Assembly (NCBI RefSeq): GCF_964340395.1
Contig: NC_135566.1
Coordinates: 9,651,001 to 9,715,000, forward strand
Length of the DNA: 64,000 nt
From: Glandiceps talaboti
Lineage: Eukaryota > Hemichordata > Enteropneusta > Spengelidae
Reading direction: 5' to 3'
Shown: piece after piece, positions 34,412-45,322 of the stretch
Numbering within the stretch: position 1 is the stretch's first letter
Layout: every line of letters begins with the position of its first letter
Made by a program: the position numbers and the translations under genes
Notes under the pieces: model-generated
Database searches by the model: none
Told to the model about the DNA's origin: nothing
What the model saw: only the letters and a program-made list of their open reading frames with translations

Positions 34412-34572
34412 GGATGGATGGATGGATGGATGGATGGATGGATGGATGGATGGATGGATGGATGGATGGATGGATGGACGGACGGACGGACGGACGGACG
34501 GACGGACGGACGGACGGACGGACGGACGGACGGACGGACGGACGGACGGACGGACGGACGGACGGACGGACG

Positions 34573-34667
<95 letters not shown>

Positions 34668-35914
34668 GAAATTTATACTTATTTTTAAGATATACTTATT
34701 TTGTGATCTCCCTCCCAAAAAATGGAGAAAATCATTCAAAGTTAGATTTAGGTTAACTTTGTTTAACATTATTTTAGCCCTATGCAATCGCAATGGCAAT
34801 ACTAAGTGTTGGTTTTCAAAGAAATTGGTCCCTGGAACGCATTATATTCTTCCATTTCTAAGTAATTTTCTTAACACATGACACAGCGAACAATTATGTA
34901 TTTATTTACGCATGGATTTTCGCAAATATTTCAATATTTATCTCACTTTCACTCTATCACTGTGATACTGTTATACAGATTGTGCTGCAGGTGACTACGA
35001 GAACAACGGTAATTGTTACTCTGTCAATGAAAATTCTGTAGACTGGGATACTGCGCACTCTGACTGTGGGGGCGGCTCTTGGACAGCCGGACTTGTCAAA
35101 ATACAGTCAGCCGAAGAACAGACGTTTATTGAAAGCATACTGATGAACTATACGGTAGACTTTTGGTTCGCACTGCATTATGTTGAAGATGATGGTGGTG
35201 GATGGATGATGAGCCGCTCCACAGGCTGGTATTGGGGAGACGGATGGACTCCTGTTAATTTTGTCACGGAGTATACCAATTTTGATACCAACCAGCCCGA
35301 CAGCAATACATGTGGTACACTCGTGAGCAACGCTGCGTTCAAGTGGGATGACCAGTCATGTTCCAGTAGTCGTGCGTATATCTGCGAGTACCGTAAGTGA
35401 TGTTTTTTGTAAGTTTTCAAGATGAATAGCACGGTAGCTCACACGTGTTAGTCGACGTCCACAACTTTTATTGACTAAACCACAAATTAGACACAAATAA
35501 TGTAGACAAGTAACTTCAGGTTTTTGATATTTAAATTAGTTCATATTCGACTTCTTTGTTTCGATCACGTATATTAAGCCTACCTGCCGTATAATACCTG
35601 TAAACAGTCTGTAATATTACAGTACCTGTAATAAGATTGATGCCCCCCCCCCAACCCCCTCCCGACCGTAGCCTCAGTGTCAAAAGAGGTCGACGAGTTC
35701 TTACGTCTAAAAAGACACTGGTAGAACAAACACAAAAAAAACTCTATATCAATAAAAGCAAAACTTACAAAGAGGTAATGTATACATCAAAGTTCAGGAA
35801 GTTGGCAGCGACGAGTTGCAAACGGTAGTAAAAGGTATGCTCCCTGTAACTTAAAAAAAAATACAGAGAGGAAGGACTCCCTAGCTCAGCGGCTAAAACT
35901 TGATGTACTACTTG

Positions 35915-35957
<43 letters not shown>

Positions 35958-38021
35958 TCGTAGCTTAGAGAATATAAATTTATTTTGAATATTTTCTTAT
36001 AAATCCTCAACTCGTTGTGCTCTCTAACTTGGCAAGTAAGCCATAATTACAATATGAAATTGTCTAAGCATTGTTTCCATTTTCAAAAGACTTGTTCGTG
36101 ATTTTAATTTTGTAAAATAAGTGTTTTATGACAGAATTCGGCCTTCAACTAGTTAAACTATGCCTATCAAATGTTTGGATTGTCCAAGCACACATAGTAA
36201 CAGAGTAACTGACAAGTGTAGCCTTAAGCTTACATGATCTATAATGAAAATTAATCGAGCAGCGACAAAATAATGGTCTAAACGATGACTTTTGAGATAG
36301 CTATGGTTGATAAAAAATCGTGTGTAAAAATACTTCTTTCAGTTTAAGAACATTCATGGAAATGATCATGAAATGTAACGACACATAACACATGGTTACT
36401 AGTTTAGTTTAGTTTAGTTTAGTTTAGATATTTTTAATAGCTCATTTCAGTAAAACAAGATCGACAGCTCAGATATACAAATAAAAACTGGTAAAAATAG
36501 CTGAATTGCTTGGATAACCCACAAAAGTCAAATACTTGTTTCCAAAGGGGGTCCGTACAGTGATTCAAGAAAGGTTACGGACTTAGCATTATGTAATAAT
36601 GTCTTGATATATGTGGGGGGGTTTTCAACCATGTGTAATGTCCGAAGAACACTACTGTGCTCAATCTCAATCTATTTTTGCAGCTTGGTTATTGTTCACT
36701 GTAAACGATAAGGAAGTAGGTCAAAGTTAAGTGCGTGCGAGCAATGTACTTTCCAGTCAGGAAAACTGCGGTATGAAATAACACCGAAGAAACGTCACAC
36801 ACTCACCCACTTTTTCGTTCATACGAACTATTGATTTTGTTACATACTATATTTTGATAACACCATTTTATAGTTTTGAATTCGATCGACTGGTATACAC
36901 CATTTCCTGTTCATACGAATGTATATTACTCTTTACCGAGTAATCAATTAAAAGCCCCAAGGTAACTACATATCTGTCGACAAATGCAAATGTTAAACAA
37001 CAATAAATTAGCAAGCAGAACCAGTTATATTTCATCCAAAGTGTTTTATAACAGTTTCTCAATTGTTTTCGTCTGAAATGTTTCGTGATATAGTATTAAA
37101 AAGTGGCAATATATTATACATGGTTATTGTCTTTGAAAAGATAATATGGATTATGTACCCCGATCAACTCGTATATGTGTGACTCGTTCTGGGGTGCTGG
37201 TAATATGAGTCAAAACAGAACATTTCGAATCGCCATTATTATGTATATCACGTGATAATACGACGGTGTTACACACAGCATGCCATGGAGAATGTTTATG
37301 TATATACAGGGGAGGGAGAATTGGACAGGGCTGAGTTGTGTTGGGCTCATGAACAATTAAATTATTCCATAGTAGTCACTGAAACATTTTTACACTATTA
37401 AGAAGTTTGTTTTGATTTTGTCTGCGGTTAAATGCTGATGCCACTAAAGGCCTGTACCATAGGGGCTTGTAGTATTTCTTAGATTGTTGTTTTTCTGGTC
37501 TACAGGCTAAATATAACAAAGTTTTGACTATATATTCCTATCTGTAAGGAAAAACAGTGTTATTTCTACTTGTAGAAGTTGGTATATTTGTAGCAGCAGA
37601 CTACGTACGATATTTCCTTAAAAAACGGCAATCTAAGCAATAACACGTGCCCCTGTGGCCTGTACTGGATTCCCATCCCAGGTTTTAGCATTAGCGTTAT
37701 CTCATCAGTGGAGCCATAATGATCACATATTTTCATTGCTCTAGGCCAAAACTATACATAACATTGTCAGACAACCGTTTTCACACTCAATTTTAACCCC
37801 AATATACAAACCGGGCCTTCAACACATGTACAAATGCATTAGATGGCAAATTCATTTTTTATCCATTGTACTCGGTTGAATTTCTTCGCCTCATTTTCAG
37901 TAGTCAAATACAGTTTTACTACTCTCCTCTCAGCATGTCTCTGGGTATCTGTCACTGTTTGTACTAACTTTGTCGTTGTCTGGCTGCACCTGTCTGTCTA
38001 TGACTGTCTGTCTCCCTGTCT

Positions 38022-38110
<89 letters not shown>

Positions 38111-41100
38111 GTAAACAAAACAAACATGTTAACAAACACAACTTGTCCATATAAATTGTTATTTTCAGAATCATCAGACTTTGTCGCAGTTGGGGGCGGA
38201 GGTGGGGGTGGAGGAACGCAGTCATCGGCGACAGGAGAGGGTAAGTCATTTTGATACGATACAAATTTCACAACGACAGTTCAGATCTAACTGGAGGTAA
38301 GCTTATTCCCTCTCTTGATTTTTATTAGATTTTTCGGTATAGATTAATTAGATGGTAGATCGATTAGATTAATTAGTTAATTGGTTTTTTTAATTCTGAT
38401 ATTCAGATTTCTCGGGTTCCGGGTCAGTTGTGTATGGAGGTAAAGTATTCATTGTCTCATATCTCATATGATAGGTTTCTTCACACTAAAGCTGCAACTG
38501 AAGCATTTTTTTATAGATATAATGATTTACTTTTACAACTGCGGGCATCAGACCGAGTACAAATGGAACCTGTTACAAACAGGGAAAGTAAACAAATGAA
38601 TTGAATTAATAACACTTGACTCAGCATGTTGGAATAGCAGGGACTTGTATAATACAAACCATGGGTTGATAAGAACAGTTTTATGGCCTCTTTATGTGTA
38701 CATGAAATGCCAGGGGAACGTCATATTTGTTTGTGAACATGAACTATTATGTAAAGTGGCCATAAAACTGTTCTTATCAAATGAAGGAATGTAACACAAG
38801 TCTCTGTACTTCCAACATGCTGAGCCAAATGTTATTAATCCAATTCAGTTGTTTACTTTACCTGTTTGTAACAGGTTCCGTTCGTCCATGGTCTGATGTC
38901 TGCAGTTGTAATATCGTGCCACCAATAGGCAAACTTGTAAGGTTATGTGTGTTGTACACGAAGTGAATTTGTATGTTACGGTACGGACCCTACAATCACC
39001 TACCAGAAAACGTTGAATTTGCACACAAAACGCAATCTTTCGCCATGAAATGACACGTGACTAGTTTGTGCCTCGATTTCGAATATTCACCGAGCAATAT
39101 CATATATTGGTATCCACGCCTGCCAAACTAACATGAAAAGCAATCACTCACAAGATTTAATCCTGTCACTACGAGTGAATCGAGTACTATCCTATGCTAA
39201 ACATTTATCAAATTAGTGAATATGTATTTGGTTGCCAGATGGAAAAAGATGCCCCTGTTGCAGCTATTGTAGGTTAAAAGAGTCACACTCTGTAACTGTT
39301 GCCGGGATAAGTTATTGCATAACATGTACTTGCATGATACATAGCTTAATACTTACTAAGGATCAAATCGGCATTGGCACGGCACAATTATCGTAAAATC
39401 ACACACCTCTTTACGGCATTGGCACAGCACCATTATCGTAACCACACACCTCTTTACGGCACTGCCCTAAATGCACCACCATCTGACCAAGTTGCGTCAG
39501 CGAAAGATATGGTGTGGCCAGCTATTGGGAATGCACAGCATTTGAGTGTGTGCAAGGTTTAGTAACCATAATCTAGAATTCTAAACTGGTATAGTAAATT
39601 ACGTATTAAAAACTTCATTACTATACCAGTCTAGTCAAGACGGTTGTTCGAACACACATATATCTGTGCTCCCCCCCCCCCCAACTGTGATCATGTGATG
39701 ACGTCGTCACGTCCCCACGTGATTTTAGTTTAAACAGACTGGAGGGGGAGTCCTGGTTGGACATTTGCATATCAGTGCAGTCCTGGAAACGTTCGAAAAG
39801 TAAAAAAAGTTTCTGTATCAAATGAATATTAATGAGCGATGATGACAGCCTGTCAGTTTGTGATGGATTACTACTGACATGCACCCTTTGCTCTTCGTTC
39901 ATTGCAGGGGACCACCACAATTTAACCCCTTTCATAACCGTCCTGACTAGATTGGTATTAGTAATGAAGTTTTTAATACCTAATTTACTGTACCAGTTTT
40001 GAATGCTAGACTAAGTAACCAAGGCTGTGATGATTTTTTTGGTAACCAATAAATTACGTCGTAATGTTGCAAGACATGACGTAACAGGATGAATGATAAA
40101 TGTTTCACCATGGGGAAAAAACAAAGAAAACCATATAGTTACAGAATGTGTTTCTTGTAACAAAACCCTGTCTTCTTTTCTTGGTGTTAGATTAATTAAA
40201 TTAATTGGTAGATAGATTAATTAGACGGTAGTCTTTGTTAATTGTTATCTAGATTCCTGGTCATCCTGGTCGCAACCATTATTGACAGGAGGTAAGTTGT
40301 ATATTATCTTCATACCAAACAATTATCATTCATTTGGCTTACAATCGAATCTGTTGTTCCTTTATCTAGAACATCTACTGCCACCCCTGTGTGTGTCATT
40401 TAATCCCTATAATATAAAAATAGCACACCGCTGTCAGGTGGCTTTATGGGACCAACAATGAATTTTGGTGGATTTTTTTAGAGTGTTTCGGAGGAAGGCT
40501 AGAGGATATTTTGGAAAAGATCACTAGAATGTGAGGACTGTTTTTCAAAAACATCACTTCAGAGAGACAAACTTTGTCAATGTAAGTGTAAGCGAAATTA
40601 CTCCCTGAGATAAGAAAATTGAACAACTCTTACTTGAGAATGGCACCTTGGAGAACCTTCCCTCAAATCAAAGTTCTTACAATATGAAAGCTTGTTCTTG
40701 CTGCTTCTAAATAATAAAGAAAGTTTGCGGTTCATCACCTTGTTTTCAAGGAAATTGCCAATCTTTTATTTTCCCATAGAGTTGCATTGTAATACAGCAT
40801 TTGGCGACCATATTGGATTCTACGGCCATATTGGATTCTAAAAACAGCTTAATTTTGATATAAGTTTGAGCTCTATTAAAAAGACATATATGGTGACCCA
40901 TCATATTCTCGAGCTCCCTCATTTTGAACTGACAATAGGTTTGAGTTTTCTTGAACAAAGTAATGGAAATAGTTTCAACTGTTTATTTCTAAACTGAATT
41001 AAGTATTACGTTTTTCCTAAGTCTTGAGTTTATTTATTGTGCTATCATTGAGAAGATATGCTGCTGTAAGATTCCCCGCTCTTTTGTATTTCTATTTCAT

Positions 41101-44100
41101 TAAAAATAATAATCGATTACGTTAAGTATATGTAATAAATGGGTCACATGTGGAATTGCCCTATCGGTCCCGGTGGTACATTGACAAATGATGCAAGTCC
41201 TGGGAATATAAATCATCACGTGTTCCTGATAACTACAGTAAAAAGATAAGATAAAACTTTACAAAAGAAAGTAATTTGTAGTTGTCAATACCATTTATTT
41301 TTAATGAATATTCAAATGGTGAGTTGAGAATTTCATAACAATATCAACTATTTTACATATTATAGCGAAGGGAAATGCAGCCATAACTGTTTCTTGGCTT
41401 TTTGAATGGAAACAGGGTAGATTAGTCAATTTAAAAATAGCGTTTGTTAGCCTATTTTAGGGGTGGTCATTTTATGACTGTGGGGGCAAGTGTTTTTGAG
41501 TTGAATATGAAAACTACCCACCCCCAGCTCTGATGACCAAAGCCAAAGAGACCCCCCCCCAGGAAAAACCATATTTTCCAAATAGACCCCTAGCCCTTGT
41601 TTTCTTTGTAAGTGTGTATTTAGAATCTCTGAAACGTGTATATTATTCCTCCTGGTATCTCAGTACTCAACATAAATATGTGGTAGAATCTGTCATTACA
41701 TGCAGTTTATATACCACTCTATCAAAATTGGTCTTTACAAAGGCAAATCCTGACACAACGGTTTTATGGATTTCCTTAATACTTTCATATGTAGCATAAA
41801 CTGCAATGCTCCGACAAGTTCACTCAGAACACGTTTTTATTATGAGGATGACAAATTGATTAAAACACAAATAGCCATTTCAAATAACAGCCATTCAATA
41901 TGTCCCCTGTAGTGAATTCGGTGAACTAAAAGAATATCAAAGATAGGTCTAATCCTAACCCTAACCTGATATACAGCTAGCCATTCTTGAATACTATATA
42001 CCAAATACTAAATGCTGACAATTTTAGAAATAGTACACGTGGTACATGCATATATGGAAAAATGGATGAGAAGGCACAGAGGGAGTATCCCATCCTACAT
42101 TAGAAAAAAATTGACAAATTAGAGTTATTCAGGGGTCATTTTATGGTACCAAAATGACAAATAACCATACATTTTCTTAAAGGTCTTGGTCTTTTCTCAG
42201 TTGGCACTGTATTTCTTTTGACAGTGCCTGAAAGTGGGAGTGACAATTTGACCCTGAACTTGGCAGACCTTGACCTTTATGCATCTCTTTTAAGTTAAGG
42301 ATGAAGTGCACCCTTATTGGTACTGGCATATGCACAACTCCTTGATATAATGTTCTCTTGTGTTTGCACAACTCAACTGTTGGCAGGACCTGAAAGTAAA
42401 TCAACTCAACTGTTCGAAGGACCCGAACTTACAATTGTATCAACTGAACGTGCAAGTACTAGCTTGACTACAAACCAGGTCCATACTGTAACTTCAAACA
42501 CTGCAGAAGTTACTACTGCTACATCAGCATTGGAACCTATAGCTACACTGTCGACTGTGACGTCAGAAGCTATCCCTACACCTACCTTATCAACAACATC
42601 TGAATCAAACGGTATAGTCAATTTCCTACAGGCATGCTATGACTCACAGGGTTGGACATATTGGGCTGAAATACATCTACTACAACTCTGCACAACTGTA
42701 TTGTCATCGCACTGTACTGCACTGCACTGTTATACACCAGAAGATCTTTTGTTACCATGGTCATTATCCCGGACCTTGTGATAATTTCTAGAGCAAATAA
42801 AATGAATGAAACACAAGAACAATAAAATGAAAAAACAATTGCCACCATGTAACCTTATCTTCCATGAATATACAATGAAATAAACCAAAAATATTTTGAA
42901 AGATTCTAATTCTAATGACAAAAACAACATGTATTTACATTAAATGGTGTATTGATTTGCCTATTTAGAGGACTACCAAACTTATCTTGATACACTTTTC
43001 CCATTTGTAACTCAGTCTTTGCCTTTTATCACCAATATGAAGATATACGAGGGCATAACATGAGAAACACTAGACTCTTTCCCATCTGGTCTAGGCTCCC
43101 AAACCTGAAGAGCTCACTGGGCTATGTTCCAAGTACTTGTTGTGGGAGTATGACAATACAGCCAGTGATATACATAGGTCAGGCAACTAGATATTTCATT
43201 GTTGAGTATAACCACTTTTATCCCAAACATTCCCTTCTTTCTTTCTTTTTGAGATAATGATGAGTTGTAAATACCACACAAATTTATGATTCAGAGTTAA
43301 TGGTTGGGTTGGAGTTACACATTTAACCCCCCCCCCCCACCCCCCATCACGCTAGGTAGAATTTGTCGTACAAATCAGGATTATTCACATTGGGCATTTT
43401 TTAGAAGGGAGTTGGCAATCAGTGTCGGCTAATGATATTCAACAAAATGAAATGAAACAAAACGAATCCAGTGCTGACGTCCACATGTAAATAATGCTTG
43501 GTCAAGTACTGCTGATATATCAACCCCTAGCGAAATGCAATTTCTCAGTGGTTTCAAAAATTTGGGACATGTCAAAGGTTTTGCAGACTATACAGTCCAC
43601 ATGGTTCTCTGTTTCCTTATGGAACTTAGGGAAACTAGAACTTACAGAAATTAGTTTCTTAATTGGAAACTATCTTTGAATTCACGTTATTAAGAAAAAC
43701 CTTCCGATTCTAGCCAGTCTTTCATATTGTATGAATGTATGTATGGAAAATTCATGACGTCATTTGAATATTTACAGGGTCTCCTGAGACAACCACTCTC
43801 GTGACTACATTACGAAATACTCCCACAACGACTGCTGGGGCTACCACTGCAGCTGAAGAAACCACTCCGGCTCTATCATCACGTACTGCAGCAGCAACTC
43901 CCACAGTTACATTAGCAGGAACTACCACGGCTCCATCACAAACTGTAGAGGGAACTGCCAAGGTTCAAACAACGCAAACTGTAGAGGGAAAGGGAACTGC
44001 CACGGCTCCAACAACACAAACTGTAGAGGGAAGTGCCATGGCTCCATCAACAAAAACTGTAGAGGGAACTGCCACGGCTCCAACAACACAAACTGTAGAG

Positions 44101-44553
44101 GGAACTGCCACGGCTACATCACAAACTGCAGAAGGAACTGCAACAGCAACATCCCATTTGTTATCAGGCACTATGACACCAGGGCACACCATCACTGAGT
44201 CGAGTCATCCAAGCCATGCGACACCCATTACTGATACTGAGACATCGTCAACACCTGAAAATGGAACAACACCTTTAAATGTCACCTCCAATGAGCCCAC
44301 AGAAATGGATACAACATCATCTCAAGTAAAATATGTTGGTGGCCTAGACGACTCTACAACAGGAGAACCTACTACCAATCCAATCCCAGAAAATGATCGC
44401 GTAATATTCATGGGAATGGGGCAGGATGCATTGGTGATTTTTTCCCTTTGGGTTGGAGTTTCTGTTTTATTAGTTGGTGTATGTGTTATCATCGACTTCT
44501 TCTACATAGGAGTAAAAATGTTTAATGTCATGAAATATAAAACAAAGCATTAA
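28915..44553 (+). CDS. CTL-1: triple C-type-lectin, mucin-like type I membrane protein
   Basis: Ten exons: 28915-28969, 30950-31369, 32997-33419, 34309-34329, 34979-35392, 38169-38240, 38407-38439, 40253-40291, 42387-42611 and 43778-44553. All internal introns are phase 1 and the total is 2478 bases (825 aa plus stop). Order: signal peptide; CTLD1 and CTLD2 (each with seven Cys); 7-residue linker; CTLD3 (six Cys); Gly-, Ser- and Trp-rich mini-linkers; Ser/Thr-rich stalk with TVEGTATAP-like repeats; membrane helix ([20 protein letters not shown]); short basic tail. Each CTLD has QPD and WDD, which suits Ca2+-dependent galactose-type sugar binding; this is a family inference. Probably a surface recognition receptor. 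The three mini-exons (38169, 38407, 40253) and exon 42387 rest on splice sites and phase only. No family name is assigned. Confidence 0.8.
29990..30545. repeat. 43-bp minisatellite, about 12-13 copies, with higher-order structure
   Basis: Unit starts cttgacaaatatcttactaa and continues cattgctacattttattatc. A variant with an extra 3 bases (ttactattaaac) occurs twice, at about 30180 and 30402, roughly five units apart and followed by the same order of sub-variants. This implies duplication of a multi-unit block. Confidence 0.9.
30711..30863. repeat. (CA)n-(CATA)n microsatellite
   Basis: A CA run passing into a long CATA run and back to CA, 90 bases upstream of the CTLD1 exon. Confidence 0.95.
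30950..31369 (+). CDS. CTL-1 exon 2: C-type lectin domain 1
   Basis: 140 codons in phase 1-1, acceptor gattttcag, donor gtgagt. Long-form [46 protein letters not shown] and YICEY. The WIGL-type motif reads WCGL, giving a seventh cysteine. Confidence 0.9.
31370..32996 (+). other. CTL-1 intron 2
   Basis: Non-coding. Holds a hairpin at about 31509-31552 (tccgtgacagattgcg against cgcaatttgtcacgga), an inverted pair around 32212-32290 (tttcactcatgggg against ccccatgagtgaaa) and a GAC/ACA triplet repeat at 32722-32826. Confidence 0.7.
32722..32826. repeat. Degenerate (GAC)n/(ACA)n triplet repeat
   Basis: ACA and ATA triplets passing into a GAC run. Poly-Thr and poly-Val frames through it are artefacts. 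Confidence 0.9.
32997..33419 (+). CDS. CTL-1 exon 3: C-type lectin domain 2
   Basis: 141 codons, phase 1-1, acceptor tttcccag, donor gtaagt. [50 protein letters not shown] and YICEY. It keeps the seventh cysteine in WCGL. Confidence 0.92.
33609..34045 (+). mobile_element. tRNA-derived SINE with separated A and B boxes
   Basis: A-box-like tggcgtagttgttagagc (about 33617) and an exact B box ggttcgaatcc (about 33706) mark a Pol III promoter. An anticodon-arm-like stem with loop ttagtaa lies between them. An A/T-rich insert of about 30 bases widens the A-B spacing to nearly 90. The body ends in (acatc)n at about 34015-34041. The body's 3' half matches 24121-24300. It lies in the CTL-1 intron between CTLD2 and the micro-exon. 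Confidence 0.75.
34309..34329 (+). CDS. CTL-1 exon 4: 21-base linker micro-exon
   Basis: Acceptor cgcaaaag, donor gtatgt, phase 1-1. Codes for GSSTATA (the first Gly is split). It occupies the same place between CTLD2 and CTLD3 as the 42-base linker exon of CTL-2, which supports it. Confidence 0.65.
34353..34668. repeat. Four-step tetranucleotide array GATA-GATG-GACG-GACA
   Basis: Four consecutive pure blocks at about 34353-34408, 34409-34476, 34477-34576 and 34577-34668. Each block differs from the next by one base. It starts about 23 bases after the micro-exon donor. Confidence 0.97.
34979..35392 (+). CDS. CTL-1 exon 5: C-type lectin domain 3
   Basis: 138 codons, phase 1-1, acceptor ttatacag, donor gtaagt. 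[57 protein letters not shown] and YICEY. It has only the six usual long-form cysteines, and is the same length as CTLD3 of CTL-2. Confidence 0.9.
35913..35957. repeat. (TTGA)n microsatellite
   Basis: TTGA units with one interruption; preceded at about 35880 by a tRNA-like segment (ctagctcagcggctaaaac), possibly a SINE head remnant. Confidence 0.9.
37458..37657 (+). mobile_element. MITE family M, copy 3 (200 bp, 8-bp TSD)
   Basis: Flanked by gcctgtac on both sides (37450-37457 and 37658-37665). The left end cataggggcttgt has decayed a little and the right end gtgcccctgtg is intact. The interior follows copy 2 (gattgttgtttt, ggtctacag, ctaaatataacaa, tacgatatttcct, atctaagcaata). Confidence 0.9.
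38020..38106. repeat. (TCTG)n-(TC)n microsatellite
   Basis: A TCTG run passing into TC, about 60 bases before linker exon 6. Confidence 0.95.
38169..38240 (+). CDS. CTL-1 exon 6: Gly-rich linker
   Basis: 72 bases, phase 1-1, acceptor attttcag, donor gtaagt. Codes for [20 protein letters not shown] and then ATGE. A flexible hinge is likely. Supported by splice sites and phase only. Confidence 0.6.
38407..38439 (+). CDS. CTL-1 exon 7: 33-base linker
   Basis: Phase 1-1, acceptor atattcag, donor gtaaag. Codes for [11 protein letters not shown]. The upstream intron sequence (tagattaattagatggtaga) resembles that before exon 8, suggesting the two arose by duplication. Confidence 0.55.
38531..38912. 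mobile_element. Foldback element with ~160-bp arms
   Basis: The left arm about 38531-38695 and right arm about 38752-38912 are inverted copies: ggaacctgttacaaacaggg against cctgtttgtaacaggttccg, tcagcatgttgga against tccaacatgctga, and aagaacagttttatggcc against ggccataaaactgttctt. Loop about 56 bases, no coding content. Confidence 0.8.
39377..39465. repeat. Two-copy ~43-bp tandem repeat
   Basis: cggcattggcacggcacaat and cggcattggcacagcaccat each continue into tatcgtaa(aat)cacacacctcttta, followed by a partial third copy. Confidence 0.75.
39562..40017. mobile_element. Long-TIR element, ~83-bp inverted ends, ~455 bp
   Basis: Left end 39562-39645 and right end 39936-40017 are inverted copies sharing attaaaaacttcattac / gtaatgaagtttttaat and aaccgtc/gacggtt. 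The ~290-bp middle carries a C run (39671-39682) and no reading frame of note. The outermost bases differ, so a target duplication could not be set. Confidence 0.75.
40253..40291 (+). CDS. CTL-1 exon 8: 39-base linker
   Basis: Phase 1-1, acceptor gttatctag, donor gtaagt. Codes for [13 protein letters not shown]. Like exon 7 it begins with a split Asp codon and ends with a split Gly. Confidence 0.55.
40612..41010 (-). repeat. Interspersed repeat family A, copy 3
   Basis: Ordered matches to 14872-15240: ttccctcaaa, aaagttctt, aaataataaa, catcttgttt or variant, caaggaaattg, gccatattggattct (doubled), gaacaaagta and gtttatttct. Confidence 0.7.
41011..42386 (+). other. CTL-1 intron, later part
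   Basis: No exon recognised. A CCCTAA-like pair at about 41951-41966 is too short to be a telomeric tract. An 88-residue frame at 41533-41799 lacks any motif. Confidence 0.6.
42387..42611 (+). CDS. CTL-1 exon 9: Ser/Thr-rich stalk
   Basis: 75 codons, phase 1-1, acceptor gttggcag (weak pyrimidine tract), donor gtatag (weak). Codes for a segment starting [20 protein letters not shown] and rich in Thr/Ser (TLSTTSESN). Composition and phase fit the stalk that follows. Confidence 0.6.
42612..43777 (+). other. CTL-1 last intron
   Basis: No coding evidence; holds a C run at about 43327-43344. Confidence 0.7.
43778..44553 (+). CDS. CTL-1 exon 10: mucin-like stalk, membrane helix, tail
   Basis: Acceptor tttacag. 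Codes for about 190 Thr/Ser/Pro/Ala-rich residues with imperfect 11-14-residue repeats ([12 protein letters not shown] and kin). Then come [12 protein letters not shown], a ~24-residue hydrophobic helix and the tail [18 protein letters not shown] before TAA. Dense Thr/Ser predicts heavy O-glycosylation. Confidence 0.85.
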
Positions 44554-44618
44554 CTGTTGATGTACTTGAAAAGTTAAAGTGACCCAAAATGATGTTCTTT
44601 TTAGGAGAGAAGGCAGAA

Positions 44619-44624
44619 AATAAA
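44619..44624 (+). terminator. Poly(A) signal of CTL-1 (candidate)
   Basis: AATAAA 66 bases after the stop. Confidence 0.5.
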
Positions 44625-45110
44625 GGGCATAAAATTTACAGGGCATTTAGCATGAGTGTCCATCATGAGCATCCAGGCAATCAGACAAGCTATTATGTGC
44701 AATGAAACTGGCCACAAGCTTTAATTTATGGAAAGATAAACACAACAAAGATAGGTAGCAGAGATTGGTCCCCACTGTGAAGTGTTTCATAATCTGTTCT
44801 ATGTGGTGAATTTAATTTTGGATATTTGGATTTTAATCATATACATTCTGCTTATGTCTATTGTAATAGTAGTAGTGTGTACACTACACACTGCTACTGT
44901 TGGCATTCTTAACCAAATTCTGAGCAGACACTGTGCAAGGGTGGTTGTGTGGTATCTTTATTGTGTTTATCTTACCTTGTGACCAGTCTCGTCTCACTAA
45001 ACTTGATATCTTAATCATCACTGCCTGCTCGTGGTAAGTGTCCTGTAAATCTACACTTGGCTTGAATTATAAAAATGGATGAGTTTTATGACAGAAGTTT
45101 TTTTCAAAGT

Positions 45111-45322
45111 GTTATATTGAACACATATTGCCTGGCCATGAGGGCTATAGCACCCGTTTATTACACCCGAGGGACTGTGAGTTACCAGAATCACATGCTA
45201 TTTCCCGAGGCCAAAGGCCAAGGGAAATAGCATGTGATTCTGGTAACTCACAGTCACGAGGGGGTAATGAACGGGTGCTATAGCCCAAATATAGGCCAGG
45301 CAATATGTGTTTTATAATATAC
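45111..45322. mobile_element. Near-perfect foldback element, ~100-bp arms
   Basis: Arms 45111-45211 and 45218-45322 pair almost throughout, with tcacatgctatttccc against gggaaatagcatgtga and only a few loop bases. Related centres (ctatttccccaaggga, ctattccccgaggctgaaag) occur at 45424-45455 and about 46050, so it is a family. Transcripts through it would form long double-stranded RNA. Confidence 0.85.

Larger units (their letters stand above)
35393..38168 (+). other. CTL-1 intron 5
   Basis: No exon recognised. Contains a C run near 35643, (TTGA)n at 35913-35957, (GTTTA)n at about 36401-36427, a third MITE family M copy (37458-37657) and a TCTG/TC microsatellite (38020-38106). Confidence 0.7.

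Noticed and set aside
34314-34881. Frames of up to 161 codons ([24 protein letters not shown])
   Set aside because: Pure tetranucleotide repeat translation with no start context or splice partner.
41946-41970. Telomere-like cctaaccctaacc
   Set aside because: Only about two units; no interstitial telomeric array.
43752-44195. Two Val/Ala-rich minus-strand frames
   Set aside because: Antisense of the Thr/Ala stalk of CTL-1.
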